Below, piece by piece: positions 14,111-20,892 of a stretch of DNA of 25,794 nt (position 1 is the stretch's first letter; each line of letters begins with the position of its first letter). The stretch is taken from NCBI GenBank assembly GCA_016840025.1, contig JAEOTF010000067.1:1-25794 (forward strand), written 5' to 3'. Made by a program: the position numbers and the translations under genes. Origin of the DNA: Candidatus Hodarchaeota archaeon. Lineage in GTDB: Archaea; Asgardarchaeota; Heimdallarchaeia; Hodarchaeales; YT1-039. The notes below the pieces were generated by a model. The model did no database searches, had not been told where the DNA came from, and saw nothing but the letters and a program-made list of their open reading frames with translations.

Positions 14111-15427
14111 TCAGCTGTTAATATTCTCTTTTTTTTTCCCATCAACCATTCTTAAAACGGGAGCGTGTAAAAGAATTCCTATAATTGCCCAAATAAATGC
14201 AGCTAAGAAGGATATCTTAAAGGCTATAGCCTCGGATGATCCTATAGAGATAACTAAATCAATAACGGGTCCTGTAATAATAATTCCCCCTATTCCAAAG
14301 GTTAGAAAACTCAAACCATTATAATATCCAAATAAGCGACCACGACTTTCTTTGGGAATGATTTCAGAGGCAACGAGATAGGAAATTTGACGACTTGCAT
14401 TCTGAAATCCTGTTTGAATTAGAATTACTACTAGATATAATTCAAAAGTAGGCGCAATAGCGAAGATCGGGAGCATCAAAACAGTTATAGCCGAGGAAAG
14501 GAGAAAACTCCATTTTAATCCAAGCCGATCTGTCATAATAGTAACCAGTGGGGCGATAATAATAAGGGAAATCGCGCCAGCTGTTCGAACATAAGCTATT
14601 TCGATATTAGATGCGTTAAAAGTTGATTCTAGTTTAGGATACAAGAAAGTTACAGTAAAAACAGAGAATATTGCTGCAAAATATACAAAAGTCGCAATTA
14701 ACAGGAACCAATAACTACGGGGGGTTTGAGGAGTTTTTGAGAAATTTTGTTTCTCTTGTCCATCAATGACAACATCGTCAATAATTCCTCCTTCAGGTAA
14801 AGTCAAAAACACAAGTACTATTGAGAAACCAATGATTAGAGAGGTAGCAAAGAAAAGAGACCCTTCACGAAATCCTGCTCCTTCTTCTGGGAAATCGTAA
14901 AGGAAGGCAGCTAAAAAAGCGCCAACGATGGATCCTATGCCCCCAAAACCGCTTATAGGTCCAATAACGCGCCTTCTAGTGACTTCATCCGTTAGGTCTG
15001 ATAACAAAGCACTCCATCCAACATTACTTGCGGACCAAAATGCTTCTAAAACGGTCATAGCCACAATTAAGGCAAAACCACTCGCTAATTTGCCGATATT
15101 ATCATAAGTCCAGATATGAAGAAGAAACATGAGAATATGACCAATTACTGCAATACCTTCTCCCCCCACAATGAGTGTGCGCCTTTTTTGGTATTTATCG
15201 GAAACCTTACCCCATAGAAAGGATTGACATGAGCTTGAAGCTAGCATCGATGTAAAGTACATGCTACTTGTAATTGTCGCACTTACCCCTAACTCATAGA
15301 ACATATAGATCGTTAGAAAGGTAAAGAATACAGCTCTACGAAAGAATACGAGAAACTGAAAGGAAGCTAGGCCGATAAATTCTTTCATTCGCAAAAATGA
15401 AGCACCAAAAGTTCGATTTCCGTTCAC
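14111..15427 (-). CDS. MFS transporter
   Basis: A protein of up to 438 residues with about twelve hydrophobic segments. The loop after the second segment reads WGKVSDKYQKRRTLIVGG, the MFS signature motif A, and a counterpart appears in the second half as VTIMTDRLGLKWS. The middle loop (LPEGGIIDDVVIDGQEKQNF) separates the two six-helix bundles, and the N-terminal half contains WSALLSDLTDEVTRRRVIGP. The protein should sit in the cytoplasmic membrane and move a small solute by a proton- or ion-coupled mechanism; the substrate is unknown. The frame can start at GTG 15427, but ATG 15388 (MKEFIGLASFQFLVFF) begins just before the first helix and fits the TATA-like element near 15435-15443 better. 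Convergent with the ammonia-lyase, which might hint at amino-acid uptake, but that is conjecture. Confidence 0.82.
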   Translation of the reverse strand: MNGNRTFGASFLRMKEFIGLASFQFLVFFRRAVFFTFLTIYMFYELGVSATITSSMYFTSMLASSSCQSFLWGKVSDKYQKRRTLIVGGEGIAVIGHILMFLLHIWTYDNIGKLASGFALIVAMTVLEAFWSASNVGWSALLSDLTDEVTRRRVIGPISGFGGIGSIVGAFLAAFLYDFPEEGAGFREGSLFFATSLIIGFSIVLVFLTLPEGGIIDDVVIDGQEKQNFSKTPQTPRSYWFLLIATFVYFAAIFSVFTVTFLYPKLESTFNASNIEIAYVRTAGAISLIIIAPLVTIMTDRLGLKWSFLLSSAITVLMLPIFAIAPTFELYLVVILIQTGFQNASRQISYLVASEIIPKESRGRLFGYYNGLSFLTFGIGGIIITGPVIDLVISIGSSEAIAFKISFLAAFIWAIIGILLHAPVLRMVDGKKKENINS

Positions 15428-15564
15428 TATTTGGAGTTTATGAAGGAAAAATACCTAAAAGAAAACTGATAGGACATGAATAGATATGCTTTAGTGCTCC
15501 CCGTGAATAATTAAAGAGTTTATGTGAGGCTATAGTTAACTAAATCTCATGGAATGGTTAAGGT

Positions 15565-16176
15565 TTGTCCGATCTGAAAAGACATCCCCCCTCTTCGCCT
15601 AACTCTCCTTCAATTGTAGTATTACGATTGGGTCATAGAAAAACTCGTGATCTTCGGGTTACAACTCACTGCGCATTAGTTGCTAGGGCTTTAGGGGCGT
15701 CCGAGCTGATCATTGCGGATACTCCAGATCAACAGATTGAAGATACTGTAAATAATGTGACGAAGCGTTTCGGTGGATTCTTCAGAATTAGTTCTGGTAA
15801 GAAATGGCGTAAGGTTGTTCGAAATTGGAAAGCTCAAGGCGGTAAAATAATTCATCTAACGATGTACGGTTTACCATTACTTGAAATAGTTTCAGAAATC
15901 CAACAAATAAATACCGATCTTCTTATAGTAGTGGGAGCCTCTAAAGTTCCACGAGAAATCTACAATCTGGCAGATTGGAACATATCGGTTTCAAATCAAC
16001 CGCATTCGGAGATTGCGAGTCTTGCTGTCTTTCTTGATCGTTTCTTTGGAGGAAAAGAGCTGAAAAAGTCGTACAATGATGCTAAAATTCGCATACTTCC
16101 TTCTGCAAAAAATAAAAGTGTAGAATTCCTGAATGATGAAATTAAAGAGAAATTTGGAATTAAGAAAGATGAGTAA
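15565..16176 (+). CDS. trm56: tRNA (cytidine56-2'-O)-methyltransferase Trm56
   Basis: A 203-residue protein of the SPOUT superfamily that 2'-O-methylates C56 in the T-loop of archaeal tRNAs. The family hallmarks appear in order: VVLRLGHRKTRDLRVTTHCA, RALGASELIIAD, NWKAQGGKIIHLTMYG, the knot region VVGASKVPREIYNLADWNI and SNQPHSEIASLAVFLDR, then FFGGKEL. It starts with TTG 15565, as no in-frame ATG precedes the conserved VVLRLGH. Its 3' end overlaps the 3' end of the convergent small GTPase by 17 bp. The enzyme is archaeal, which supports the domain assignment of the whole window. Confidence 0.92.
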   Translation: MSDLKRHPPSSPNSPSIVVLRLGHRKTRDLRVTTHCALVARALGASELIIADTPDQQIEDTVNNVTKRFGGFFRISSGKKWRKVVRNWKAQGGKIIHLTMYGLPLLEIVSEIQQINTDLLIVVGASKVPREIYNLADWNISVSNQPHSEIASLAVFLDRFFGGKELKKSYNDAKIRILPSAKNKSVEFLNDEIKEKFGIKKDE

Positions 16177-16726
16177 TTACGACTCTGGCTAACTCATGAA
16201 AAGCCATATCAACATTTTGCCCTGTTTTCGCTGATGTTTCTATATAAACACTTTCAAAGCCACTTTCGGCTGTTCTTTCATTAAGTCTTTTGAGGTAGTC
16301 TAGTCCCAGCTCTGTTGAAATAGAATCGGGATTTTCTTCTCTTAGATCGACTTTGTTTGCAATTAGAATCAGCGGAACTTTGCCCCGTCCATTATTTTTC
16401 CAGAGTTCCTCAATCCATTCATCCAGATTTTGAAAGGACTCGGGTCTCGTGCAGTCATAAATGAGGAGTCCTCCACAAGATCCTTTGTAGTATAGCTCAC
16501 GGACACTACTGAAACGTGGTTGCCCTGCAAGATCCCAGATTTGAAATTTGACGTTGTTTTCATCTACTGATGTTTCCTTAACGGCAAAATCTGCGCCAAT
16601 CGTCATGGTATAACCAGACCTAAAGCCTTTTTCGTGGAAAGATAATCAACATCTTTCCTTTCCGAGATAGCGTTCTCTAAGACTGGTTTTTCCCACAGCG
16701 CCATCGCCGAGGAGGCAGATTTTCAT
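16160..16726 (-). pseudogene. Ras/Rab-like small GTPase interrupted by a 30-nt in-frame insert with stop and hairpin
   Basis: All five G motifs are present on one frame: GDGAVGKTS (codons 8-15 region), TMTIGADF, WDLAGQ, NKVD and ETSAKT, ending HELARVVITHLS without a prenylation Cys. Between RYLGK and GFRSGYTMTIG, where homologues run straight on, lie ten extra codons including TGA at 16646-16648 (codon 27). The insert contains a perfect 8-bp stem (GGAAAGAT / ATCTTTCC, loop GTTGATT) and is flanked by AAAGG on both sides, 30 nt apart. Removing 30 nt restores a full small GTPase of about 178 residues. ATG 16726 is the natural start; the ATG at 16606 would omit the P-loop. It is either a pseudogene, a case of RNA removal or ribosome bypass, or an assembly error. 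See the findings. Confidence 0.75.
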
Positions 16727-17372
16727 GAGAAGCATGTATGACACCGAATACACGTATGCCTACTTGAGGGAGTTTATTATCTCTTATATTTCTATGGATT
16801 TCTGGTCTAATATCTCTCTTATTATTATTGTCGTACATAATTAATGACAGGATTCGCCGAAATTCATCTGAGAATCATCGTTAGAAGATTCATTGAATCG
16901 TTATAAAGTCTTAAATTCAAGTTAGCTTGATATGATTACCAAAGAAGAATAGACTAGAAGAGAGCAGATTTAACCAAAGAAATCACGTAAAAGACAATAA
17001 TAGTTAAAGATTTACCGAGTATTCGCAATAATATATCAAATAAGAGTGAGATAAGGAGCTGAAGGCATTTCCTGTCCTTCTCTGTCAGGAGGTAGTCCAG
17101 CACACAGCGCGTTTCGCGCATCTTATAACATTTCTACAGAAGCGACAGTCTTTACACCTTTCATAACTTGGTACAGCTATCTCAAGATTCTTGCTATCTC
17201 ACTCGACTTATGAACACGATCCGTTCTACTCATCCTCACTCAGAAAAATGGATAGATGAAAATTCTAAGAAAAAGCTCTTTTAAGAAAAAAATAACAATT
17301 CTGAGAGAAGAAATTTCAGAAAAAGTAAAGATCTGATAGGATGTATGCGAACTTTCCTATGTATCCTTAACC
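16727..17372. other. Non-coding stretch between small GTPase and tRNA
   Basis: It contains the promoter region of the GTPase (AT-rich near 16766-16790) and then mostly AT-rich DNA. Two things stand out. A GC-rich patch at 17050-17120 holds a tight hairpin GCGCG-TTT-CGCGC (17107-17119) and TCCTG/CAGGA arms around it. On the minus strand one frame across about 17085-17190 encodes YERCKDCRFCRNVIRCAKRA followed by VCW, a Cys cluster without a start codon that stops soon after, perhaps a remnant of a zinc-binding protein. I can support no gene. Confidence 0.3.
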
Positions 17373-17454
17373 CCTCCCTGGCGGGAATCGAACCCGCGCC
17401 CTCTCCGTGCGACCGGAGCGCTCTATCCAACTGAGCTACGGCTCCAAAAGGGAG
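17373..17454 (-). tRNA. tRNA-like gene with abnormal acceptor stem and 6-nt anticodon loop
   Basis: The minus strand shows a perfect T-arm (GCGGG-TTCGATT-CCCGC, 17381-17397), a perfect D-arm (GCTC...GAGC, 17420-17436) and a 5-bp anticodon stem (CTCCG/CGGAG) closing a loop of only six bases, GTCGCA (17408-17413). The 3' acceptor strand CAGGGAG (17374-17380) does not pair with the expected 5' strand GGAGCCG (17439-17445), but pairs perfectly with CTCCCT (17449-17454) plus the G at 17439 if nine bases (17440-17448) are skipped. The isotype cannot be assigned; if T at position 33 is kept the anticodon would be CGC, but the loop is one base short. TATA-like DNA lies at 17472-17479 and 17491-17500. 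It is a pseudo-tRNA or an unusually processed one. Confidence 0.6.
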
Positions 17455-17455
17455 A

Positions 17456-17471
17456 GGGATCTTACGATCCC
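17456..17471 (-). repeat. Hairpin directly 5' of the tRNA-like gene
   Basis: GGGATC (17456-17461) and GATCCC (17466-17471) form a perfect 6-bp stem with a 4-base loop directly upstream of the tRNA-like sequence. It could be part of the leader removed by RNase P or a binding site. Confidence 0.3.
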
Positions 17472-17663
17472 AATATAAGAAAAATCATTTATTATTTAAA
17501 CCTTTATCTTTCCCCTGGTGGCTTCCCAACTGGTTTCTACCATATAATTGTGTAGGAATACTACTAAATAATTAGAAAAAGATCAATGCCGAAGAAATTA
17601 AAATCCAAAACAAAATAGAGAAAAAAAAATAGCGTAAAAAATAAGGATCTTAGATAGATTGTA

Positions 17664-17876
17664 ATGATGGAGGATGCCAAAATCGTGAGCGTCCATTTAG
17701 ATTCCGTAGATTCGCTTTTAAATCAGGTAATGAGCGCTGGAGCTATTTTAGCAATAATTGCAGACACAGACGGATTGCCAATCGCAACAAAACTCTCTGA
17801 TGACGCAATAGAGGATACTGAAGAAGCATTAAGTGCTTTTGCGTCAGTGATTTTAGAAATAGGCAATACGGTTTGA
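17664..17876 (+). pseudogene. Truncated Roadblock/LC7 domain protein
   Basis: From the GTG at 17685 (SVHLDSVDSLLNQV) to ALSAFASVILEIG this is about 70% identical, without gaps, to the first 63 residues of the Roadblock protein at 23611, then it ends after NTV. A complete Roadblock/LC7 domain needs about 100-120 residues, so the second half of the fold is missing and no similarity continues after the stop. A frame start is available at ATG 17664, but GGAGG (17669-17673) before GTG 17685 and the paralogue's start favour the GTG. Roadblock proteins bind small GTPases as dimeric platforms; this half domain probably cannot fold alone. It marks one side of the accessory stretch. Confidence 0.7.
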
Positions 17877-18240
17877 ATCTTACCATATCTCTAAAGTCGT
17901 TAGAAAGATCGAAAGAAAATTAGAAAGCCAATAACCGCAACTAATAACATAATGGACGAAGAATTCATTCTATTTTATCAAAAAGAATAGTATCCAGTCA
18001 TCATAACTCAAAAAGAATGAATCCATACTCTTAGAACTAACCAAGAAATTCTAAGAGTTGACAAGTTCTTTCTCCAGTACTTTAAATACGGAATCATGTA
18101 AATACCGTGATGGGGTCTCTTTTGCTTCTCTCGCTTCTCCAGTACTTTAAATACGGTCGTCTGTAAAATTTTATGAATATGATGACATTAAGGAAAAAAA
18201 ATGGTTTCAACGTTTAGTACTGGCACTAATTGTCAGTGTT
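17877..18240. repeat. Intergenic region with a duplicated TATA-containing element
   Basis: CTCCAGTACTTTAAATACGG, preceded by TT in both copies, occurs at 18070-18091 and again exactly at 18135-18156, 65 bp apart. TTTAAATA is an excellent archaeal TATA box with BRE-like flanks, so this is a duplicated promoter core ahead of the nuclease gene; the second copy would start transcription near 18175. The remainder, 17877-18069, is AT-rich with no gene I can support. Confidence 0.6.
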
Positions 18241-18894
18241 TTGAATACAGGGGATTTAGTGGAGATTGTACTTAAGAAACCGATGTTATTCATCACAAAT
18301 AAGAAAAGGAAGAGTCAATTTGAATCAATAAGAAATACACTTGAGTCTATAAGACATCTTAATGAAACCAATGTCAATAAAAACCAGAGTAAATATGAAG
18401 TAATAAAACAGGTAATTTTAGATTTCAAATACTCAATAGAGCGTCAATGCCATGTAGCTTTTCGAAGATGCAAAGGATCTAATGTGGAAGAATGCGGACG
18501 ATCAAAACTACAGATAGCTCTAGAGTTAGGGGTGAAAGGTATAAGGGTCGAGCGTGAAGTTAGTGTACGAGGAGGAAATGTAGATCTAATGATATATATT
18601 GAAGAGGGTACGTTCATAATTGAAACAAAAGTATGGAGAGGGATGGAATACTATCTAAATGGATTAGTGGGGATGGAAAAATACATAAAAGGAGAAATAA
18701 AAGACCTTTGTGGAGTCTTTTATGTTATATTTGACCCTCTAAAAAAGGAGAAAGCAGCAGCCAAATTAGGGGGATATAACTTTCAAACAACAATATTAAA
18801 TCAACCAGTTGATCAAATAGTCATCGATATCAACCTTCCACAACCCAGTACGAAAAGACAGAAGTTGAAGAAAGAAGAAATAGATGCCTTCTAA
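18241..18894 (+). CDS. Stand-alone PD-(D/E)XK nuclease-like protein
   Basis: A 217-residue protein. The second half shows the PD-(D/E)XK core: VEREVSVRGGNVDLMIYIEE with D115, then GTFIIETKVWRG with E128-x-K130, followed by a helix (GMEYYLNGLVGMEKYIKG) and a strand (CGVFYVIFDP). It resembles nuclease domains found at the C-terminus of archaeal AAA-ATPase/restriction-like proteins, but here it stands alone after a helical N-terminal half (residues 20-90). The C-terminus is strongly basic (KRQKLKKEEID). The start is TTG 18241; the frame stays open upstream to 18151 with no usual start codon, so the true N-terminus may be lost or atypical. A DNA-cleaving defence role is possible given the HEPN remnant downstream. 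Confidence 0.6.
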   Translation: MNTGDLVEIVLKKPMLFITNKKRKSQFESIRNTLESIRHLNETNVNKNQSKYEVIKQVILDFKYSIERQCHVAFRRCKGSNVEECGRSKLQIALELGVKGIRVEREVSVRGGNVDLMIYIEEGTFIIETKVWRGMEYYLNGLVGMEKYIKGEIKDLCGVFYVIFDPLKKEKAAAKLGGYNFQTTILNQPVDQIVIDINLPQPSTKRQKLKKEEIDAF

Positions 18895-19520
18895 GATTGA
18901 AAAAAGATTAGTGATCTGTTCCTAAATTTCTACTACTTCGTTGTAATTTGTATTATTCATCTCCCTCTGGATTCTATCTTTTGTATCAATTATCTTTTTA
19001 GATTAAATAAGGCAGTTTGCCAAGAGATACCATCTGAAGGTTTTTTTGTCTCCTTTCAGACAAAGAACGTTTCACGCACTCTCTAGGGGAGAATAACAAC
19101 CTTTTCGGAATCAGCTTGACAAATCAACTGATTCAGCAATCCAACGATTGACCTGTTACAGTGTTTCAGGTGTTTGCTCGGAGTCTTCTGTATATTATTA
19201 TACTCGCACTAACTAGCTTGGATGCCTAGGGCTCGCAAACCTAGCGATTTTGTTAGCTGGGTGGATAATACTACCATCTTGTTCAAGGTATGTAGAGCCT
19301 CATACCTTAAATAGCGTGTTACTGATACTCTCTGTCGTTGGTGTAGTGAAAAAGAACACCACAGTAGCTATCCTTCGAGATATTCGTCACGAAGTCCATC
19401 GAATCCCTCTTCTTCATAAGTGAACTAGACGTTACGTATGAGGAAGAAAGACGTGGAACGATAGAACTGATATGTAGCTAATTCATCACACTACTATGTA
19501 ACGGTGGAGTAATATAATAA
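18895..19520. other. Hairpin-rich non-coding stretch
   Basis: No ORF is supported on either strand. Several perfect or near-perfect hairpins follow one another: GAATCAG/CTGATTC (19108-19134), AAGGTATG/CATACCTT (19285-19308, 8-bp stem and 8-base loop), TGGTGT/ACACCA (19339-19361) and TCTTCTTCATA/TATGAGGAAGA (about 19409-19447, one wobble). Base composition is less AT-rich than the surroundings. This pattern suits a structured non-coding RNA, but I cannot match it to RNase P RNA, SRP RNA or a known sRNA class. Confidence 0.35.
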
Positions 19521-19568
19521 CCCACCTAATCTATCCTATAGCCAATTATATATAAAGATCAGTGCTCC
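19521..19568 (+). promoter_or_regulatory. Promoter-like block, copy A
   Basis: CCACC..AATC..ATCCT..GCCAATT..TATAAAG.TCAGT.CTC, with TATATAAAG at about 19549-19557. It stands about 35 nt before the initiation position of the HEPN-type remnant. A near-copy (copy B) is at 20655-20704. Confidence 0.5.
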
Positions 19569-19588
19569 TACAAAGGAGAGTGTAAACT

Positions 19589-20248
19589 ATAGAAGACAAA
19601 ATAATTTTCGAAACAAAAGGCGCGAAGACAATTAAAGAATTTGAGAACTCACGGGGATATGAAATTATTCAGATTGTTAAAGAACTAAAACTGTATAAGT
19701 ACATCTATGATCGAAATTATGAAGAATTAATAGCAATAACTACTGATTTTCAAAAGAATCTTGATAAAATATTATTTGTTGATATAAATAAGTTTAGGGG
19801 ATATATGGGGGAATACAGTAGAGTACTACACAATATGATATGCGCATTCTATTCTTTAAAGCAGAAATCTATAGGATACAGGGATAGACTAAGCAAACCA
19901 AAACACTATGGTAAAAATGCTCTAGCCAAGCTAAAAAAAGAATATGGGAAATAACTAGATGAATATAAGGTAAATGAATATGGAGATTTCCTTAATGAGT
20001 TTAGAACCAATATAACTCATAAACGTACAAATAAACAAGGGATTAAACAGTTTCGTTTCAATGCTGTTATATCTAGATCTAAAGGATTAAGGTCAGCAAA
20101 AGTTACTTTTGAAGACATAAATGAAGAAGTCATTGAAGTATTTAAAAAATATAATTCCTCTATGAATAGTTTCCTTAATTGGTTTATTGGAGAAATAGAA
20201 TCCAATTTTCAAAAAGAAATTATAGATGCTCAAGGGTTATTACAATAG
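19589..20248 (+). pseudogene. HEPN-type RNase/toxin-like gene with ATA at start and internal TAA
   Basis: A single frame of 220 codons runs from ATA 19589 to TAG 20246-20248, broken only by TAA at 19952-19954 (codon 122). A ribosome-binding site (AAAGGAG, 19572-19578) and TATA box (copy A) are in the right places for a start at 19589, where ATA stands instead of ATG. The encoded protein is helical and contains FLNEFRTNITHKR: R139-x4-H144, the catalytic Rx4-6H motif of HEPN ribonucleases, in the same 'FRN.I.HK' setting as many Cthe_2314-like HEPN proteins. The C-terminal helix (NWFIGEIESNFQKEI) also fits. No homologue track is visible for exact placement. It reads as a recently inactivated HEPN gene; ATA initiation plus stop readthrough is less likely. 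Confidence 0.6.
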
Positions 20249-20818
20249 TTGAAAAATTATTTTTTAGGTTGAACTGATAAAGTCTAATAATCCTTTACCC
20301 TTTTTTGAGGGAATTTAGATCGCAGAATTATTATCATTCGATAAATACACCTGTAACTCTTTTTTGAGATGGATATTCATCGTAGGGTATGCAATTCTGT
20401 GTTCTTCCCAAAATTACGCGTAATCTTTAGTAAGATTATTTCAAAAAAGCTTAGTGATTTTTATAGAGATTCTTATACAAAAAAAGTGTGTAGTGTTGGT
20501 GCAATTTGTCGCACACCCCTCATGATAAGGAAGTACAATTGGCAATAACCATTTTGTAGAACAAGCAATAGGTCTATTTTTGATTAGCACTATTGATCGT
20601 TAACCAAACGGTAGATTGCACAATTCTCCTCACCACAAGGGATGAGAAAAATTATCCACCACACAATCGCTCATCCTGCCAATTTTTTATAAAGGTCAGT
20701 TCTCAAACCGATCCTATGAACCTGTAAATTCAAATGAGATTATAAGTATCGGTAGTGTACTCAAATATTGACATAGGTTGAAATGGGATTCTTTTTACTA
20801 AAAATAGTTTATTTTTTG
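20249..20818. other. Intergenic stretch with promoter-like copy B
   Basis: AT-rich DNA with no supported gene. The main item is copy B of the promoter-like block (20655-20704; TTTATAAAGGTCAGTTCTC), which has no ORF behind it on the plus strand. Two CTTTTTTGAG motifs (near 20300 and 20360) and a weak GGTGC/GCACC hairpin (about 20499-20518) are also present. Copy B may drive an untranslated RNA or be an orphan duplicate. Confidence 0.35.
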
Positions 20819-20838
20819 AAAAAACAGCTTATAGCTGT
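20819..20838 (-). terminator. Hairpin/oligo-T terminator of the NHL-repeat gene
   Basis: On the minus strand, ACAGCT-ATA-AGCTGT is followed directly by a run of T (TTTTTTC), about 55 nt past the stop codon of the NHL-repeat gene. A perfect 6-bp stem with a T-run is the intrinsic terminator layout. Confidence 0.6.
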
Positions 20839-20892
20839 CCTAAAAGTCAAGAATTAAAAAAAAGGAGAGAAGTAAAGGATTAGTGGCTATGA

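Noticed and set aside
14055..14324. 89-codon plus-strand ORF over the 3' end of the MFS gene
   Set aside because: It is the antisense shadow of MFS membrane helices and has no independent signals.
16646..16648. Selenocysteine at the TGA of the GTPase
   Set aside because: The TGA falls in a ten-codon insert absent from the family pattern, between non-catalytic residues, and TGA is used as a normal stop by other genes here.
16640..16672. Archaeal BHB intron in the small GTPase
   Set aside because: The obvious stem (GGAAAGAT/ATCTTTCC) is uninterrupted and lies inside the insert. I could not place a 4-bp helix flanked by two 3-base bulges at the exon borders, so the usual splicing endonuclease motif is not evident.
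18895..19520. RNase P RNA or SRP RNA
   Set aside because: The conserved core motifs of these RNAs are not visible on either strand.
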